This document shows positions 17,432-26,299 of a DNA stretch of 64,000 bases, one piece after another. Position 1 is the stretch's first letter, and each line of letters begins with the position of its first letter. Made by a program: the position numbers and the translations under genes. The notes under the pieces were generated by a model. The model had not been told where the DNA came from. It saw only the letters and a list, made by a program, of their open reading frames with translations, and ran no database searches. This DNA is from an uncultured Aquimarina sp. (lineage in GTDB: Bacteria; Bacteroidota; Bacteroidia; Flavobacteriales; Flavobacteriaceae): positions 62,001-126,000 of the forward strand of contig CANMLL010000005.1 of assembly GCA_947498775.1 (NCBI GenBank). The letters run 5' to 3'.

Positions 17432-18961
17432 ATGAAAATATTATCTGCCCAACAGATGCGCATGGCCGACAAAGCTACTATTAAGTCGGAGAAGATAAGC
17501 TCTTTAGAATTAATGGAGCGAGCAGCCACAAAAGTATTTGAATTACTTCATAATCGTCTACAAGGGGCTCCTATACCCATTCATGTTTTTTGCGGCATTG
17601 GAAACAACGGGGGAGATGGTTTGGTAATTTCGCGATTGCTTGTAGAGTATGGGTATAAGATACAGACATACATTGTAAATTTTAGTGATACCAGGTCAAA
17701 AGATTTTTTGGCTAATTATGATCATCTCAAAGGAATTACAAATGAATGGCCGGTACAACTAAAATCGGAGGTCGATTTTCCGGTTATTCAACAAAAGGAT
17801 ATAGTAATTGATGCCATCTTTGGTATTGGCCTTAGCAGACCTTTGATGCCATGGGTTGTTTCTCTAATCAAACATATTAATAACTCGAGGTGTTTTACGC
17901 TTTCGGTTGATATTCCTTCCGGGTTGTATTCTGATAAAGCACCAGATGATCCTGAGGGGGTTGTATTTGCAGATGTTACGATTACTTTTCAGTTACCAAA
18001 ATTAGTTTTCTTTTTACCACAAACAGGAATTTATTCCAAAGAGGTAGAGGTTATCGATATAGGATTGAACCGTCAATTTTTGCAAAACCAGGGGATTGCA
18101 GAATTGATAGGTAAGCATGAGGTTTTGCCTTTGTATCGTTCGAGGCATAAATTTGATCATAAAGGCACCTATGGTCATTGTATATTGATAGGGGGAAGTT
18201 ACGGTAAAATCGGAAGTGTAGTTTTGGCATCCAAAGCTGCCTTAAAAACAGGAGCTGGTCTTGCCACTGCCTATGTGCCAGAATGTGGATATGATATTTT
18301 ACAAACCGCTATACCCGAAGCTATGGTGGTCACTGATGATGATGATGAATTGGCCGAAATTACTCTTGATTTTGAACCATCTTCTGTAGGAATAGGAATT
18401 GGACTGGGTACGAGTTCAAAAACGATCAAAGCTTTTGGAGAATTTTTGAAAGAAAATAATGCACCACTGGTAATCGATGCTGATGGAATTAACATTCTGG
18501 CAAAGCATCCTGAGTTTCTTGAGAGTATCCCTTCAGAAACAATTCTGACTCCGCATCCCAAAGAGTTAGAAAGATTGATAGGCAAGTGGAAAGACGATTT
18601 TGATAAACTCGATAAGGTAAGAGAGTTTTCAAAAAAACAAGATTGTATTATAGTAATTAAGGGAGCCAATTCTATTACAGTCTTTAAGGATCAACTTTAT
18701 GTAAATAATACAGGAAACCCAGGAATGGCAACAGCAGGCAGTGGAGATGTGCTCACCGGAATAATTACCGGTTTGCTATCCCAAGGGTACAGTCCATTAC
18801 ATGCCAGTATTTTTGGGGTGTATCTGCATGGGAGTGCCGGAGATATAACAACGCAAAATTTTGGTTTCGAAGCAGTATTAGCTAGCGATATAATTTCTAA
18901 TATAGGAGCAGCATACTTAGAATTATTTAAGAAACCCGATGCTGCCAAACCCAAATCTTAA
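17432..18961 (+). CDS. nnr: Bifunctional NAD(P)H-hydrate epimerase / ADP-dependent dehydratase
   Basis: 509 residues. The N-terminal YjeF domain (1-215) has VFCGIGNNGGDGLVISRLL and DIPSGLYSD; it epimerises damaged NAD(P)HX. The C-terminal ribokinase-like domain (225-500) has YGHCILIGGSYGKIGSVVLA, LTPHPKELERL and the ADP-binding NPGMATAGSGDVLTGIITGL; it dehydrates NADHX back to NADH using ADP. The fusion and length match bacterial Nnr. It is transcribed divergently from the thr leader and is a stand-alone repair gene. The C-terminus ends in a short Lys/Pro tail. Confidence 0.95.
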   Translation: MKILSAQQMRMADKATIKSEKISSLELMERAATKVFELLHNRLQGAPIPIHVFCGIGNNGGDGLVISRLLVEYGYKIQTYIVNFSDTRSKDFLANYDHLKGITNEWPVQLKSEVDFPVIQQKDIVIDAIFGIGLSRPLMPWVVSLIKHINNSRCFTLSVDIPSGLYSDKAPDDPEGVVFADVTITFQLPKLVFFLPQTGIYSKEVEVIDIGLNRQFLQNQGIAELIGKHEVLPLYRSRHKFDHKGTYGHCILIGGSYGKIGSVVLASKAALKTGAGLATAYVPECGYDILQTAIPEAMVVTDDDDELAEITLDFEPSSVGIGIGLGTSSKTIKAFGEFLKENNAPLVIDADGINILAKHPEFLESIPSETILTPHPKELERLIGKWKDDFDKLDKVREFSKKQDCIIVIKGANSITVFKDQLYVNNTGNPGMATAGSGDVLTGIITGLLSQGYSPLHASIFGVYLHGSAGDITTQNFGFEAVLASDIISNIGAAYLELFKKPDAAKPKS

Positions 18962-19065
18962 CCTTACTTTGGTTTTGTGAAAAAAATTATACTTTTATCG
19001 TACAATTTTGAGAGCTTTTAGGAGTTATTTTCTTAGAACTCATTTATGTATAATTTAAAAGCAAA

Positions 19066-19947
19066 ATGATGACAAGAAAAGTTTTACTATTAGCCACAAT
19101 TCTTTTAGGAGTTTTTGCAATTTCCTGCTCAAGCGATGATGGTCCTCCTGTTGCAACATTACAATTAGAGACTATTGGATTAGAAACACTTACTGGTGGA
19201 ACGACATATCAAGGATGGCTTATTGTTGATGGACAACCTATACCCACAGATAAATTCACAAACCCCTCTGGAATTGTTCGTTTAAATGTATTCGAAGAAG
19301 ATCTAGAGGCAGCTTCACAATTTATCTTAACCATAGAACCAAGAGGAGATATTGATAACGGTCCCTCGGATGCAAAAATTTTGACTGGAAATTTTAATGG
19401 CACCTCTGCGCAGCTTATTTTCCAGACGGTTGTTGCTGATATTTCAAATGTATCTGGTCAGTTCTATCTGGACACACCAACCGATGATGTAAATGATTTG
19501 GATAACGGAAATGATGAATTCGGAGTTTGGTTTAGAGATGGGACAGATGCCCCTGGTTTGTCATTACCTCCACTTGCCAGTGGTTGGAAATACGAAGGAT
19601 GGGTCGATTTTGGCACAAAGATTTTATCTACAGGTACTTTTTCTGAAGTTAATGTTACCGATGATGGAAACTTCTATAAAGGTTCAGGAGGAACAGTACC
19701 AGCATTTCCGGGAGAAGATTTTCTTATATTGCCTAGTCAAATCCCTGTAACAGGTATTACACTACCGGCAGAGGTGACTAGTAAGAAGGTATTTATTACG
19801 ATCGAACCTTTTCAGGATAATGATCCAGAGCCGTTTTTTATTCAGCCTCTCGAAGGAACAGCCGGTATTACAACGGGTGTTGCCAATCCTGTTATCATGG
19901 ATAGAGATGCAGCAGTCCCCTCAGGAAGAGCAACCAGGCCTAATTAG
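19066..19947 (+). CDS. Lipoprotein with two internal repeats, function unknown
   Basis: 293 residues. Signal MMTRKVLLLATILLGVFAISC with the lipobox FAISC followed by SSDDG, a typical flavobacterial lipoprotein start rich in acidic residues. The mature part is an internal duplication: TYQGWLIVDGQPIPTDKF ... FILTIEPRGDIDN (about 48-115) resembles WKYEGWVDFGTKILSTGTF ... VFITIEPFQDNDPEP (about 178-260). The repeats look like two beta-rich domains with the order YxGW - D.G - TIEP. A resemblance to the C-terminal domain of anti-sigma factors is possible but not certain. It stands alone; family A repeat DNA follows 46 bases later. Confidence 0.8.
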   Translation: MMTRKVLLLATILLGVFAISCSSDDGPPVATLQLETIGLETLTGGTTYQGWLIVDGQPIPTDKFTNPSGIVRLNVFEEDLEAASQFILTIEPRGDIDNGPSDAKILTGNFNGTSAQLIFQTVVADISNVSGQFYLDTPTDDVNDLDNGNDEFGVWFRDGTDAPGLSLPPLASGWKYEGWVDFGTKILSTGTFSEVNVTDDGNFYKGSGGTVPAFPGEDFLILPSQIPVTGITLPAEVTSKKVFITIEPFQDNDPEPFFIQPLEGTAGITTGVANPVIMDRDAAVPSGRATRPN

Positions 19948-19993
19948 GATGTTGTATATTAAGTAGTATTTAATCTTAACAATTTCTCCTATG

Positions 19994-20322
19994 TTACTTT
20001 GGATTTTCAAAAGTTACAAAGTTACCGAGTCGTTTTTAGCACTAATAAGCTTTAACCGACTTAAGTCGGAATATAAATCTACGGACTTGAAACCGATAGT
20101 AGTTTTATTGGTCTCAGATTTGGGTTCAAAACCCTGCAATTTTATTGCAGCACTTTAGTACTGCGAAAAAAGCTGTTTTTCGATACTGTTACTAGTTAAA
20201 AGTTATACGTAAAAAGTTGTCTGTCTGTCACCCATCTCTACACCAGATGACTTTTAACAAGTAGCAAAAAGCAATGTATTGCGTATCAAAACCCCTGCAC
20301 TTGCAGTGCAGGGTGGTTTAGT
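19994..20322 (+). repeat. Intergenic repeat family A, copy 1 (complete, two halves)
   Basis: This 329-bp non-coding block fills the gap between two genes. Its first half (19994-20106, starting TTACTTTGGATTTTCAAAAG) recurs at 41334-41450. Its second half (20103-20322) recurs inverted at 40486-40683 and, interrupted, at 29915-30285. It contains several hairpins: GGGTTCAAAACCC, TGCAATTTTATTGCA and CCCTGCAC-TTGCA-GTGCAGGG at its end (20293-20313). No open frame. The last hairpin, just past the xerD stop on the other strand, may act as a terminator. Confidence 0.8.
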
Positions 20323-20332
20323 AAAGTTTTTA

Positions 20333-21229
20333 TCATCTTCTGGGATGAAAAGTATTCATGACTTCGCTTAAATGACTACGGTCTACATGCATGTATATCT
20401 CGGTAGTGGTAATGCTTTCGTGTCCCAACATAAGTTGTATAGCTCTTAAATCGGCACCATTTTCTAATAAATGGGTAGCAAAAGAATGCCTAAAGGTATG
20501 TGGGCTCACTTTTTTATGAATCCCTGCTTTTTCTACCAAACGTTTGATGATTGTAAAGATCATTGCTCTGGTGAGTTGACTTCCTCTGCGATTTAAAAAT
20601 AAGGTATCTTCATGACCTTTTTTGATAAGGATATGATTTCGTATTTCTGCGGTATAGATGCTAATATATTTTTGGGTGGTTTCTCCAATAGGCACAAAGC
20701 GTTGTTTATCTCCTTTGCCCGTTACACTAATAAAACCTTCATTAAAAAAGAGATTTGATAGCTTCAGTTCTGTTAACTCACTTACTCGCAGGCCACAACC
20801 ATATAAGGTCTCTATAATTGCTCTATTACGCTCTCCTTCAGGTTTGCTTAGATCAATTTGCGCTATAATTTGGTCTATTTCTTCGACAGTTAGTGTATCA
20901 GGAAGTTTCCGTCCAATCTTTGGGGATTCAATAAGTTCCATTGGGTTTGATTCTCGATAGTCTTCAAAAACAAGGTAATTAAAGAAGCTTTTAAGCCCAG
21001 AAATGATTCTTGATTGCGACCGCGCATTTACCAGTTTGGCAGTATCAAAAATAAACTGCTGCAAGGTGTCTTTTTCTATCGAAATGGGAGAGCTATCAAT
21101 TTCAGCATTTTCTAAAAAAGATAACAAACGTTTTAGATCAAGGGTATAACTAATGATAGAATTTTCAGAAAGCCCTCTTTCTATTTTTAAATAGTGTACA
21201 TAGTCTTTTATAGCATCTTTCCATTTCAT
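20333..21229 (-). CDS. xerD: Site-specific tyrosine recombinase XerD
   Basis: 298 residues from the ATG at 21229; a start at 21259 would sit inside the terminator of the neighbouring gene. The N-terminal SAM-like core-binding domain (DYVHYLKIERGLSENSI) is followed by the catalytic domain with all signature residues: Arg in YGCGLRVSELTEL, Lys in VTGKGDKQRFVP, His-x-x-Arg in SPHTFRHSFATHLLENG, His in LGHESITTTE and the nucleophile Tyr in IYMHV. XerD resolves chromosome dimers at dif with XerC. No dif site or XerC is seen here. Length and motifs fit a housekeeping XerD better than a mobile integrase. Confidence 0.92.
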   Translation of the reverse strand: MKWKDAIKDYVHYLKIERGLSENSIISYTLDLKRLLSFLENAEIDSSPISIEKDTLQQFIFDTAKLVNARSQSRIISGLKSFFNYLVFEDYRESNPMELIESPKIGRKLPDTLTVEEIDQIIAQIDLSKPEGERNRAIIETLYGCGLRVSELTELKLSNLFFNEGFISVTGKGDKQRFVPIGETTQKYISIYTAEIRNHILIKKGHEDTLFLNRRGSQLTRAMIFTIIKRLVEKAGIHKKVSPHTFRHSFATHLLENGADLRAIQLMLGHESITTTEIYMHVDRSHLSEVMNTFHPRR

Positions 21230-21245
21230 TAAGGCTAAGATATAA

Positions 21246-21276
21246 AAATGAAAAACCATCCCAAAGGTGGGATGGT
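21246..21276 (-). terminator. Intrinsic terminator after the outer-membrane protein gene
   Basis: Minus-strand hairpin ACCATCCC/GGGATGGT (21269-21276 with 21255-21262, 6-base loop) followed by TTTTTCATTTTTA. It lies 28 bases past the stop of the gene 21304-21837. Confidence 0.85.
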
Positions 21277-21303
21277 CTTAGAGATATTTAATTTTCTATT
21301 TTC

Positions 21304-21837
21304 TTAGAAATGTAAGGCAAATCCAATGTTAAACTGAATATTGCTTTCTGCATCTGCATCTTCATTTAAAGTAGCATTGTAGCGTAGACCAGGCTCGATA
21401 CTTACATTATCTCCTAAGAACCAAGCATATCCTGCTTGAATACCTAAGTAAGAAGCATTTTCATCTGCATCTTCTACGCTTTCCCCAACATAACTAACTT
21501 CTACAGGAATTTTACTCATGATGTAATACTTTGCACCAATTTTGTAAATAAATTGAGATGAATCTCCGTCGAAGCTACTGTCGTTATATCCTAAACCAGC
21601 TTTAACAGCTAGGTCATCCATAACAAAATAACCCCCTTCAAGACCAATTCCCCAAATGGTTTCTCCATCTCTTGATGTAAGGCCAAATGAAGTATTTCCA
21701 TTTCCTGGAGCACCAAAACCAGTATTGGCTTCGATTAACCATTTTCCTTCTGCAGTTTGCCCGGCGTTATCAGCATCTTGAGCATTTGCAAACGTAAAAC
21801 TTACTACTGCCAGAGCAGTTAACATTAGTTTTTTCAT
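21304..21837 (-). CDS. Outer-membrane beta-barrel protein (OmpA/OmpX-like porin family)
   Basis: 177 residues with a signal peptide MKKLMLTALAVVSFTFANAQ. The mature chain is a small beta-barrel: alternating hydrophobic strands such as WGIGLEGGYFVMDDLAVKAG, FIYKIGAKYYIMSKIPVEVS and a last strand NIQFNIGFALHF ending in Phe, the outer-membrane sorting signal. It likely has eight strands. Function is structural or unknown. The gene is monocistronic, closed by a strong terminator and preceded by a 200-base intergenic region shared with the divergent barrel gene at 22060. Confidence 0.85.
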   Translation of the reverse strand: MKKLMLTALAVVSFTFANAQDADNAGQTAEGKWLIEANTGFGAPGNGNTSFGLTSRDGETIWGIGLEGGYFVMDDLAVKAGLGYNDSSFDGDSSQFIYKIGAKYYIMSKIPVEVSYVGESVEDADENASYLGIQAGYAWFLGDNVSIEPGLRYNATLNEDADAESNIQFNIGFALHF

Positions 21838-22033
21838 AATAATTGTTTGTTTAAAGTTTGGGCTAAACTATATAAATTACTTGTAGAAGTTGTTAAAAAA
21901 AACTAAACTTTTCACACTTTATCGGTAAATCAAGTTCTACACCAGTTGTTTTGATAGAAGAATAAAGGGCTTATTAATGATTAACATAACCCAAATTATT
22001 TGGGGATCAATCCTAAATTTTAAAAAATAAAAC

Positions 22034-22041
22034 TACTTTTG
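22034..22041 (+). promoter_or_regulatory. -7 box before the PorT-like gene
   Basis: TACTTTTG matches TAnnTTTG. A transcript starting near 22048 would exclude the in-frame TTG at 22039 as start and supports the ATG at 22060. No TTG at a good spacing upstream. Confidence 0.45.
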
Positions 22042-22059
22042 AGTAGTTATACACCTATT

Positions 22060-22695
22060 ATGAAAAAGTACAATTGTTTATTTATGATACTAATACTAAT
22101 CGTTTCTTGTGTACAGGCTCAAGATGACGATCCGTTATATACGAGAGCCGGATTTAAAGTAGGGGCCAACTATGCAAATGTTACCGGCGATTTGGACAAT
22201 ACCGATGCCAGAATACGAATGCACCTTGGGGCGGTGATAGAGTTTCCGGTTTCTCAACGATTTTATATACAAACCGAAGTATTATACTCGGCACAGGGAT
22301 ATACAATAGAAGAGAATGGCGTTGAAAATAAAATTAGTTTGAATTACTTAACGCTGCCAATTATTACAAAATATTATTTTACTCCAAGATTCAGCCTGGA
22401 GACGGGCCCTAGATTGGCAACATTGGCAAGTACTTCAAGATCTGTAGGAGATGAAAATACAGAAGACGAGTTTTTTAATACGTTTAATGATTTTGACTTT
22501 GGGTGGAATTTTGGTGTGGGTTATAAGGCCGAAAGTGGCTTGTTTTTTCAGTTACATTATACTCTGGGGCTAAGTGAAATCATAGATACAGACGTAATTG
22601 ATGTATCTACCAATACTGCACTGATGCAACTATCGGTTGGATATTTATTTAAAACCAAAAATAACCGAAGACAAATACCTGCTGTACAACAATGA
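22060..22695 (+). CDS. Outer-membrane beta-barrel protein (PorT-like)
   Basis: 211 residues from the ATG at 22060, which starts the signal peptide MKKYNCLFMILILIVSCVQA. The mature part has the start of the porT/outer-membrane beta-barrel family: RAGFKVGANYANVTGDLDN, then strands IQTEVLYSAQGYTIEENG, ISLNYLTLPIITKYYFTPR and FSLETGPRLATLAS. This block (RAG.KxGxNxA ... LxIPxxxKYY) is widespread in Bacteroidota barrels of unknown function. It is followed 50 bases later by aroQ on the same strand. Confidence 0.85.
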   Translation: MKKYNCLFMILILIVSCVQAQDDDPLYTRAGFKVGANYANVTGDLDNTDARIRMHLGAVIEFPVSQRFYIQTEVLYSAQGYTIEENGVENKISLNYLTLPIITKYYFTPRFSLETGPRLATLASTSRSVGDENTEDEFFNTFNDFDFGWNFGVGYKAESGLFFQLHYTLGLSEIIDTDVIDVSTNTALMQLSVGYLFKTKNNRRQIPAVQQ

Positions 22696-22745
22696 AAATG
22701 ACACGAATTTTCAACATCCAACATCTAAAATAATACAAATAAAAG

Positions 22746-23165
22746 ATGAAACTATTGATCATCAATGGACCTAATTTAAATCTATTAGGCAAAAGAGAAC
22801 CTGGAATCTATGGAGATAAGACTTTTGAAGATTTTTTTAAAGAATTGCAATCTCGTTTTTCTGAAGTAGCGCTGTCCTATTTTCAATCAAATATAGAAGG
22901 AGCGTTAATTACAAAAATTCAGGAGGCAGATAACGATTTTGATGGTGTAATACTCAACGCAGGTGCTTATACACATACTTCGATCGGTATTGGGGATGCT
23001 ATAAATGCAGTGGTTACACCGGTTGTAGAAGTTCATATTTCTAACACCTTTGGAAGAGAAGCGTTCAGGCACCAGTCTTATATATCACCCAATGCAAAAG
23101 GTGTAATTCTTGGTTTTGGATTACAAAGTTATGAATTGGCTATACAAAGCTTTTTAAGAAAATAA
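22746..23165 (+). CDS. aroQ: 3-dehydroquinate dehydratase, type II
   Basis: 139 residues. The N-terminal IINGPNLNLLGKREPGIYG carries the catalytic Tyr loop; ILNAGAYTHTSIGIGDAI and VVEVHISNTFGREAFRHQSY supply the substrate-binding Asn and catalytic His. The enzyme dehydrates 3-dehydroquinate to 3-dehydroshikimate in the shikimate pathway. Length is typical for the dodecameric type II enzyme. Its stop overlaps the next start codon by one base (TAATG), implying translational coupling with the PP-loop protein. Confidence 0.96.
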   Translation: MKLLIINGPNLNLLGKREPGIYGDKTFEDFFKELQSRFSEVALSYFQSNIEGALITKIQEADNDFDGVILNAGAYTHTSIGIGDAINAVVTPVVEVHISNTFGREAFRHQSYISPNAKGVILGFGLQSYELAIQSFLRK

Positions 23166-23893
23166 TGTACAAAACCTATTTTAACTGGAGTAGTGGTAAG
23201 GATGCCAGTTTGGCGCTTTATAAAATACTTGAGCAAAAAAAATATGATGTTTCTACATTGTTAACTACGGTTAATCAGGATTACGGTCGTGTATCTATGC
23301 ATGGGTTACGAGAAGAATTACTGGATCAACAAGCTAAAAGTATTGGTATTCCAATAGAAAAAATAAAACTTCCTGCTCAGGTTTCTATGGATTTGTATAA
23401 TCAGGTAATGAAAAAATCGGTTATGCAATTGAAAGAAAGAGAATATACACATTGTGTTTTTGGAGACATCTTTTTAGAAGATTTACGTAATTATAGGGAA
23501 GATCAGTTGAAAAAAGTTGGAATAGCAGCTGTTTTTCCCCTTTGGAAGAAAAACACAAAAGATGTATTATTAGAGTCTCTGAATTTAGGGTTTAAAGCTA
23601 TCACTGTTTGTGTAAATGCAAAATACCTTGATGAAACCTTTTGCGGAAGATTACTAGATCATGAATTTTTAAATGATTTACCTAATAATGTAGACCCTTG
23701 CGGAGAGAACGGAGAATTTCACACCTTTGTGTTTGATGGCCCAATCTTTAATCATCCGATTAACTTTAAAATAGGAGAGAAGGTGCTTCGGGGTTACGAA
23801 CCATCAAAAGAAGAAAATGATGATTGCTTTGTTGATAATGAAGACCTGAGTTGGGATACTTCTTTTTGGTATTGTGATTTAATACCTAAATAA
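23165..23893 (+). CDS. PP-loop ATPase of the diphthine-ammonia-ligase-like family (DUF71/COG2102)
   Basis: 242 residues. The N-terminal FNWSSGKDASLALYKILE is the modified PP-loop (SGGKDS-like) of N-type ATP pyrophosphatases. Further family segments are VSMHGLREELLDQQAKSIGIP, HCVFGDIFLEDLRNYREDQL and the C-terminal VDPCGENGEFHTFVFDGPIF, the DUF71 signature. Eukaryotic relatives amidate diphthine; bacteria lack diphthamide, so the substrate here is unknown. It is coupled to aroQ by a one-base overlap. A role linked to aromatic biosynthesis would be speculation. Confidence 0.88.
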   Translation: MYKTYFNWSSGKDASLALYKILEQKKYDVSTLLTTVNQDYGRVSMHGLREELLDQQAKSIGIPIEKIKLPAQVSMDLYNQVMKKSVMQLKEREYTHCVFGDIFLEDLRNYREDQLKKVGIAAVFPLWKKNTKDVLLESLNLGFKAITVCVNAKYLDETFCGRLLDHEFLNDLPNNVDPCGENGEFHTFVFDGPIFNHPINFKIGEKVLRGYEPSKEENDDCFVDNEDLSWDTSFWYCDLIPK

Positions 23894-23898
23894 TTATA

Positions 23899-23926
23899 TA
23901 AAAAAAGACCCCAGTGGCTGAGGTCT
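23899..23926 (-). terminator. Terminator after lpd
   Basis: Hairpin AGACC-CAG / CTG-GGTCT with one mismatch (23906-23926); the minus strand then runs into seven T. It stops lpd transcription and could also stop the convergent PP-loop gene. Confidence 0.7.
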
Positions 23927-23964
23927 AATCCATAAAACGGGTATATATCTAAACAATTTTTTAT

Positions 23965-25356
23965 TTATAGGTGAATCACCTCGTCATAAGCATCTGCAAC
24001 GGCTTCCATTACTGCTTCGCTCATTGTTGGATGAGGGTGAATAGCCTTTAATACTTCATGACCAGTAGTTTCTAATTTTCGCCCTAGTACAGCTTCGGCA
24101 ATCATATCGGTCACTCCTGCACCAATCATGTGACAGCCCAACCATTCTCCGTATTTGGCATCAAATATCACTTTTACAAAACCGTCTTTGGTTCCAGCGG
24201 CACTAGCTTTACCTGATGCAGAAAAAGGAAACTTACCTATTTTAAGTTCGTAACCGGCTTCTTTGGCCTGTTTTTCTGTCATTCCTACACTAGCAATCTC
24301 GGGAGAAGCATAAGTACACCCGGGTATGTTACCATAATCTATAGGTTCGACATGTATACCTGCAATTTTTTCTACACAGGTGATTCCTTCAGCAGAAGCA
24401 ACATGGGCAAGGGCAGGACCAGGGGCTACATCTCCAATGGCATAAACTCCAGGAATATTGGTTTGATACCAATCATTCACAACAATTTTGTCTCTATCGG
24501 TAGCTATACCTAGTTCTTCCAATCCAATATTTTCAATATTTGTTTTAATTCCAACAGCAGATAACACAATATCGGCTTCAAGAATTTCTTCACCTTTTTT
24601 GGTTTTTACGGTAGCTTTTACTCCATCACCACTAGTATCTACACTTTCTACCGAAGAATTGGTCATTACTTTGATTCCTGCTTTTTTGAAATTACGTTCA
24701 AATTGTTTTGATACTTCTTCATCTTCAAGCGGAACAAGGTTTGGTAAGAACTCAACAATAGTCACTTCGGTACCCATTGCATTATAAAAGTGAGCAAATT
24801 CTACTCCGATTGCACCAGACCCAACCACAATCATTTTCTTGGGTTGTGATGCTAGTGTCATAGCCTCTCGATATCCAATTACCTTTTTACCATCTTGTGG
24901 TAAGTTAGGAAGTTCTCGTGACCTGGCTCCTGTAGCGATGATGATATGTTTAGCTTCATATTCGCTCGATTTACCATCGGCATCGGTAACCGTCACTTTA
25001 TTATTAGCTTTTAGCTTCCCAAAACCTTTGATCACATCAATTTTATTCTTTTTCATCAGGAATTGAACTCCTTTGCTCATTCCATCTGCTACTCCTCGGC
25101 TACGTTTTACAACAGCATCAAAATCTTTATCAAATTTTTCTATGGTAAGGCCATAATCCGAGGCATGTTTTAAATAGTCAAATACTTGTGCACTTTTTAA
25201 TAGCGCTTTGGTAGGGATGCATCCCCAATTTAAACATACTCCTCCTAAGCTTTCTTTTTCTACAATTGCAGTTTTAAAACCTAATTGCGAAGCTCTAATG
25301 GCGGTAACATACCCTCCGGGTCCACTTCCTAAAACGATGATATCATATGTGCTCAT
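23965..25356 (-). CDS. lpdA: Dihydrolipoyl dehydrogenase (E3)
   Basis: 463 residues from the ATG at 25356; an ATG three codons upstream is also in frame. The FAD motif YDIIVLGSGPGGYVTAIRA, the redox disulfide in GGVCLNWGCIPTKALL, the NAD motif MIVVGSGAIGVEFAHFY and the C-terminal active-site dyad in AIHPHPTMSEAVME are all present. It reoxidises lipoamide in 2-oxoacid dehydrogenase and glycine cleavage complexes. No E1/E2 genes are adjacent, so it is a stand-alone lpd. A promoter with TTTG and TAAATTCG lies just upstream. Confidence 0.97.
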   Translation of the reverse strand: MSTYDIIVLGSGPGGYVTAIRASQLGFKTAIVEKESLGGVCLNWGCIPTKALLKSAQVFDYLKHASDYGLTIEKFDKDFDAVVKRSRGVADGMSKGVQFLMKKNKIDVIKGFGKLKANNKVTVTDADGKSSEYEAKHIIIATGARSRELPNLPQDGKKVIGYREAMTLASQPKKMIVVGSGAIGVEFAHFYNAMGTEVTIVEFLPNLVPLEDEEVSKQFERNFKKAGIKVMTNSSVESVDTSGDGVKATVKTKKGEEILEADIVLSAVGIKTNIENIGLEELGIATDRDKIVVNDWYQTNIPGVYAIGDVAPGPALAHVASAEGITCVEKIAGIHVEPIDYGNIPGCTYASPEIASVGMTEKQAKEAGYELKIGKFPFSASGKASAAGTKDGFVKVIFDAKYGEWLGCHMIGAGVTDMIAEAVLGRKLETTGHEVLKAIHPHPTMSEAVMEAVADAYDEVIHL

Positions 25357-25378
25357 AAATTCCAATTTTTTGAAGTCA

Positions 25379-25407
25379 CGAATTTAAGGATAATTCGGCG
25401 AACCAAA
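25379..25407 (-). promoter_or_regulatory. Probable lpd promoter
   Basis: On the minus strand TTTG (25404-25407), a 17-base spacer, then TAAATTCG (25379-25386), one mismatch from TAnnTTTG. It fits the translation start at 25356. Confidence 0.5.
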
Positions 25408-25446
25408 AAAGGAATTAGATATTCGATAACAATTAGATTTTTATGA

Positions 25447-25478
25447 AAGAAAAAACGCTACTTTATAAAATAGCGTTT
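25447..25478 (-). terminator. Terminator for the lipoprotein gene at 25699
   Basis: Stem AAACGCTA/TAGCGTTT (25453-25460 with 25471-25478, 10-base loop) followed on the minus strand by a run of T. It is the first terminator downstream of the gene ending at 25699, from which it is separated by repeat family B. Confidence 0.65.
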
Positions 25479-25523
25479 CTGTAATTTTGAAATAAAATAC
25501 GTGATTATTATTTATATGATTAT

Positions 25524-25695
25524 ACGTAATATGGAATAATTTAATTCTTTAGCGTCATTCCGAACCTGCCTGCATTATCACAGGTAGGCAGGTTTATTTC
25601 CGAATCTCATTTCGTTCATAAACAATCAGTTATAATGAGAACCTGAAACGAGTTCAGGTTGACGATTATCGTATGTGATACATTACGGATATTCA
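25524..25695 (+). repeat. Intergenic repeat family B (MITE-like), copy 1
   Basis: About 165-170 bp, closely matching 30071-30230. Core from CGTCATTCCGAAC (25553) to TTCAGGTTGACG (25664). The ends are imperfect inverted repeats (CGTAATAT on the left, ATTACGG at 25682-25688 on the right). It folds into several hairpins, including ACCTGCCT/AGGCAGGT and AACCTGAA-ACGAG-TTCAGGTT. No open frame. It lies between the stop of the lipoprotein gene and that gene's terminator. Confidence 0.8.
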
Positions 25696-25698
25696 AAA

Positions 25699-26235
25699 TT
25701 ATTTAATCGACATTTTTGGAATAGTTCTAGATTCTAGTTTTAAAGCTTTAGATAAAGATTCGTAATCTTTTACATTAACACTTTTATTTTCAATAAAATC
25801 TGACGGAACAATTACTATTCTAAATATTTGATTTGTTGTAAACTCTGCTGTAACAAGATTGGCATCAGGAACATCAAAATCTAATACAATTTCTACATCA
25901 TCAATGGTAAAATTATATCGATAATTTAAGAAGCCTTCTATAGCATTTGTAGCATCATTAATAAAGAAAACGGAAGCTGTAGGAAGAGGTTCCCATATAG
26001 CTTCGCCATTATTAGAAGTGCCTTCTCTACGAAATACCGTTACTACGTCTGAATCAAAAACGTCTATACCATTATCAAAAAATGAGAAAGTAGCCGCAAA
26101 ATCAGGTTGCCCAAAAGTTATGGGCTCCAAATCAATAGTTGTTCCTATAGTGTCAAAATCTACAAAATCATCATCGTTTGAGCAGGATGTAAATATAAAT
26201 GCTGTTATGCAAAGTAATGTGAAAAGCTTTTTCAT
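25699..26235 (-). CDS. Lipoprotein of unknown function
   Basis: 178 residues. Signal MKKLFTLLCITAFIFTSC with lipobox FTSC, then SNDDDFVDFD, the acidic linker common in flavobacterial lipoproteins. The mature protein is a single beta-rich domain (FDNGIDVFDSDVVTVFRREG, YNFTIDDVEIVLDFDVPD). I do not recognise a named family, although short lipoproteins of this shape are frequent in Flavobacteriaceae. The gene is 64 bases from the convergently ordered msrB on the same strand and has a MITE-like element right behind its stop codon. Confidence 0.75.
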   Translation of the reverse strand: MKKLFTLLCITAFIFTSCSNDDDFVDFDTIGTTIDLEPITFGQPDFAATFSFFDNGIDVFDSDVVTVFRREGTSNNGEAIWEPLPTASVFFINDATNAIEGFLNYRYNFTIDDVEIVLDFDVPDANLVTAEFTTNQIFRIVIVPSDFIENKSVNVKDYESLSKALKLESRTIPKMSIK

Positions 26236-26299
26236 AAATTATAATATTAGAGTATTAATTATTTTAAAAATAGTAGCAATAAGTGTTCCAAAAACTGTT

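Noticed and set aside
20110..20160. tRNA-like GGGTTCAAAACCC in repeat A
   Set aside because: The TTCAAAA loop resembles a T-arm, but no acceptor, D or anticodon arm can be formed around it and it recurs within a dispersed repeat.
20333..21229. Integrase of a mobile element
   Set aside because: Length, motifs and lack of att-like repeats or cargo genes fit housekeeping XerD; the nearby repeat A has no recombinase-type core sites.
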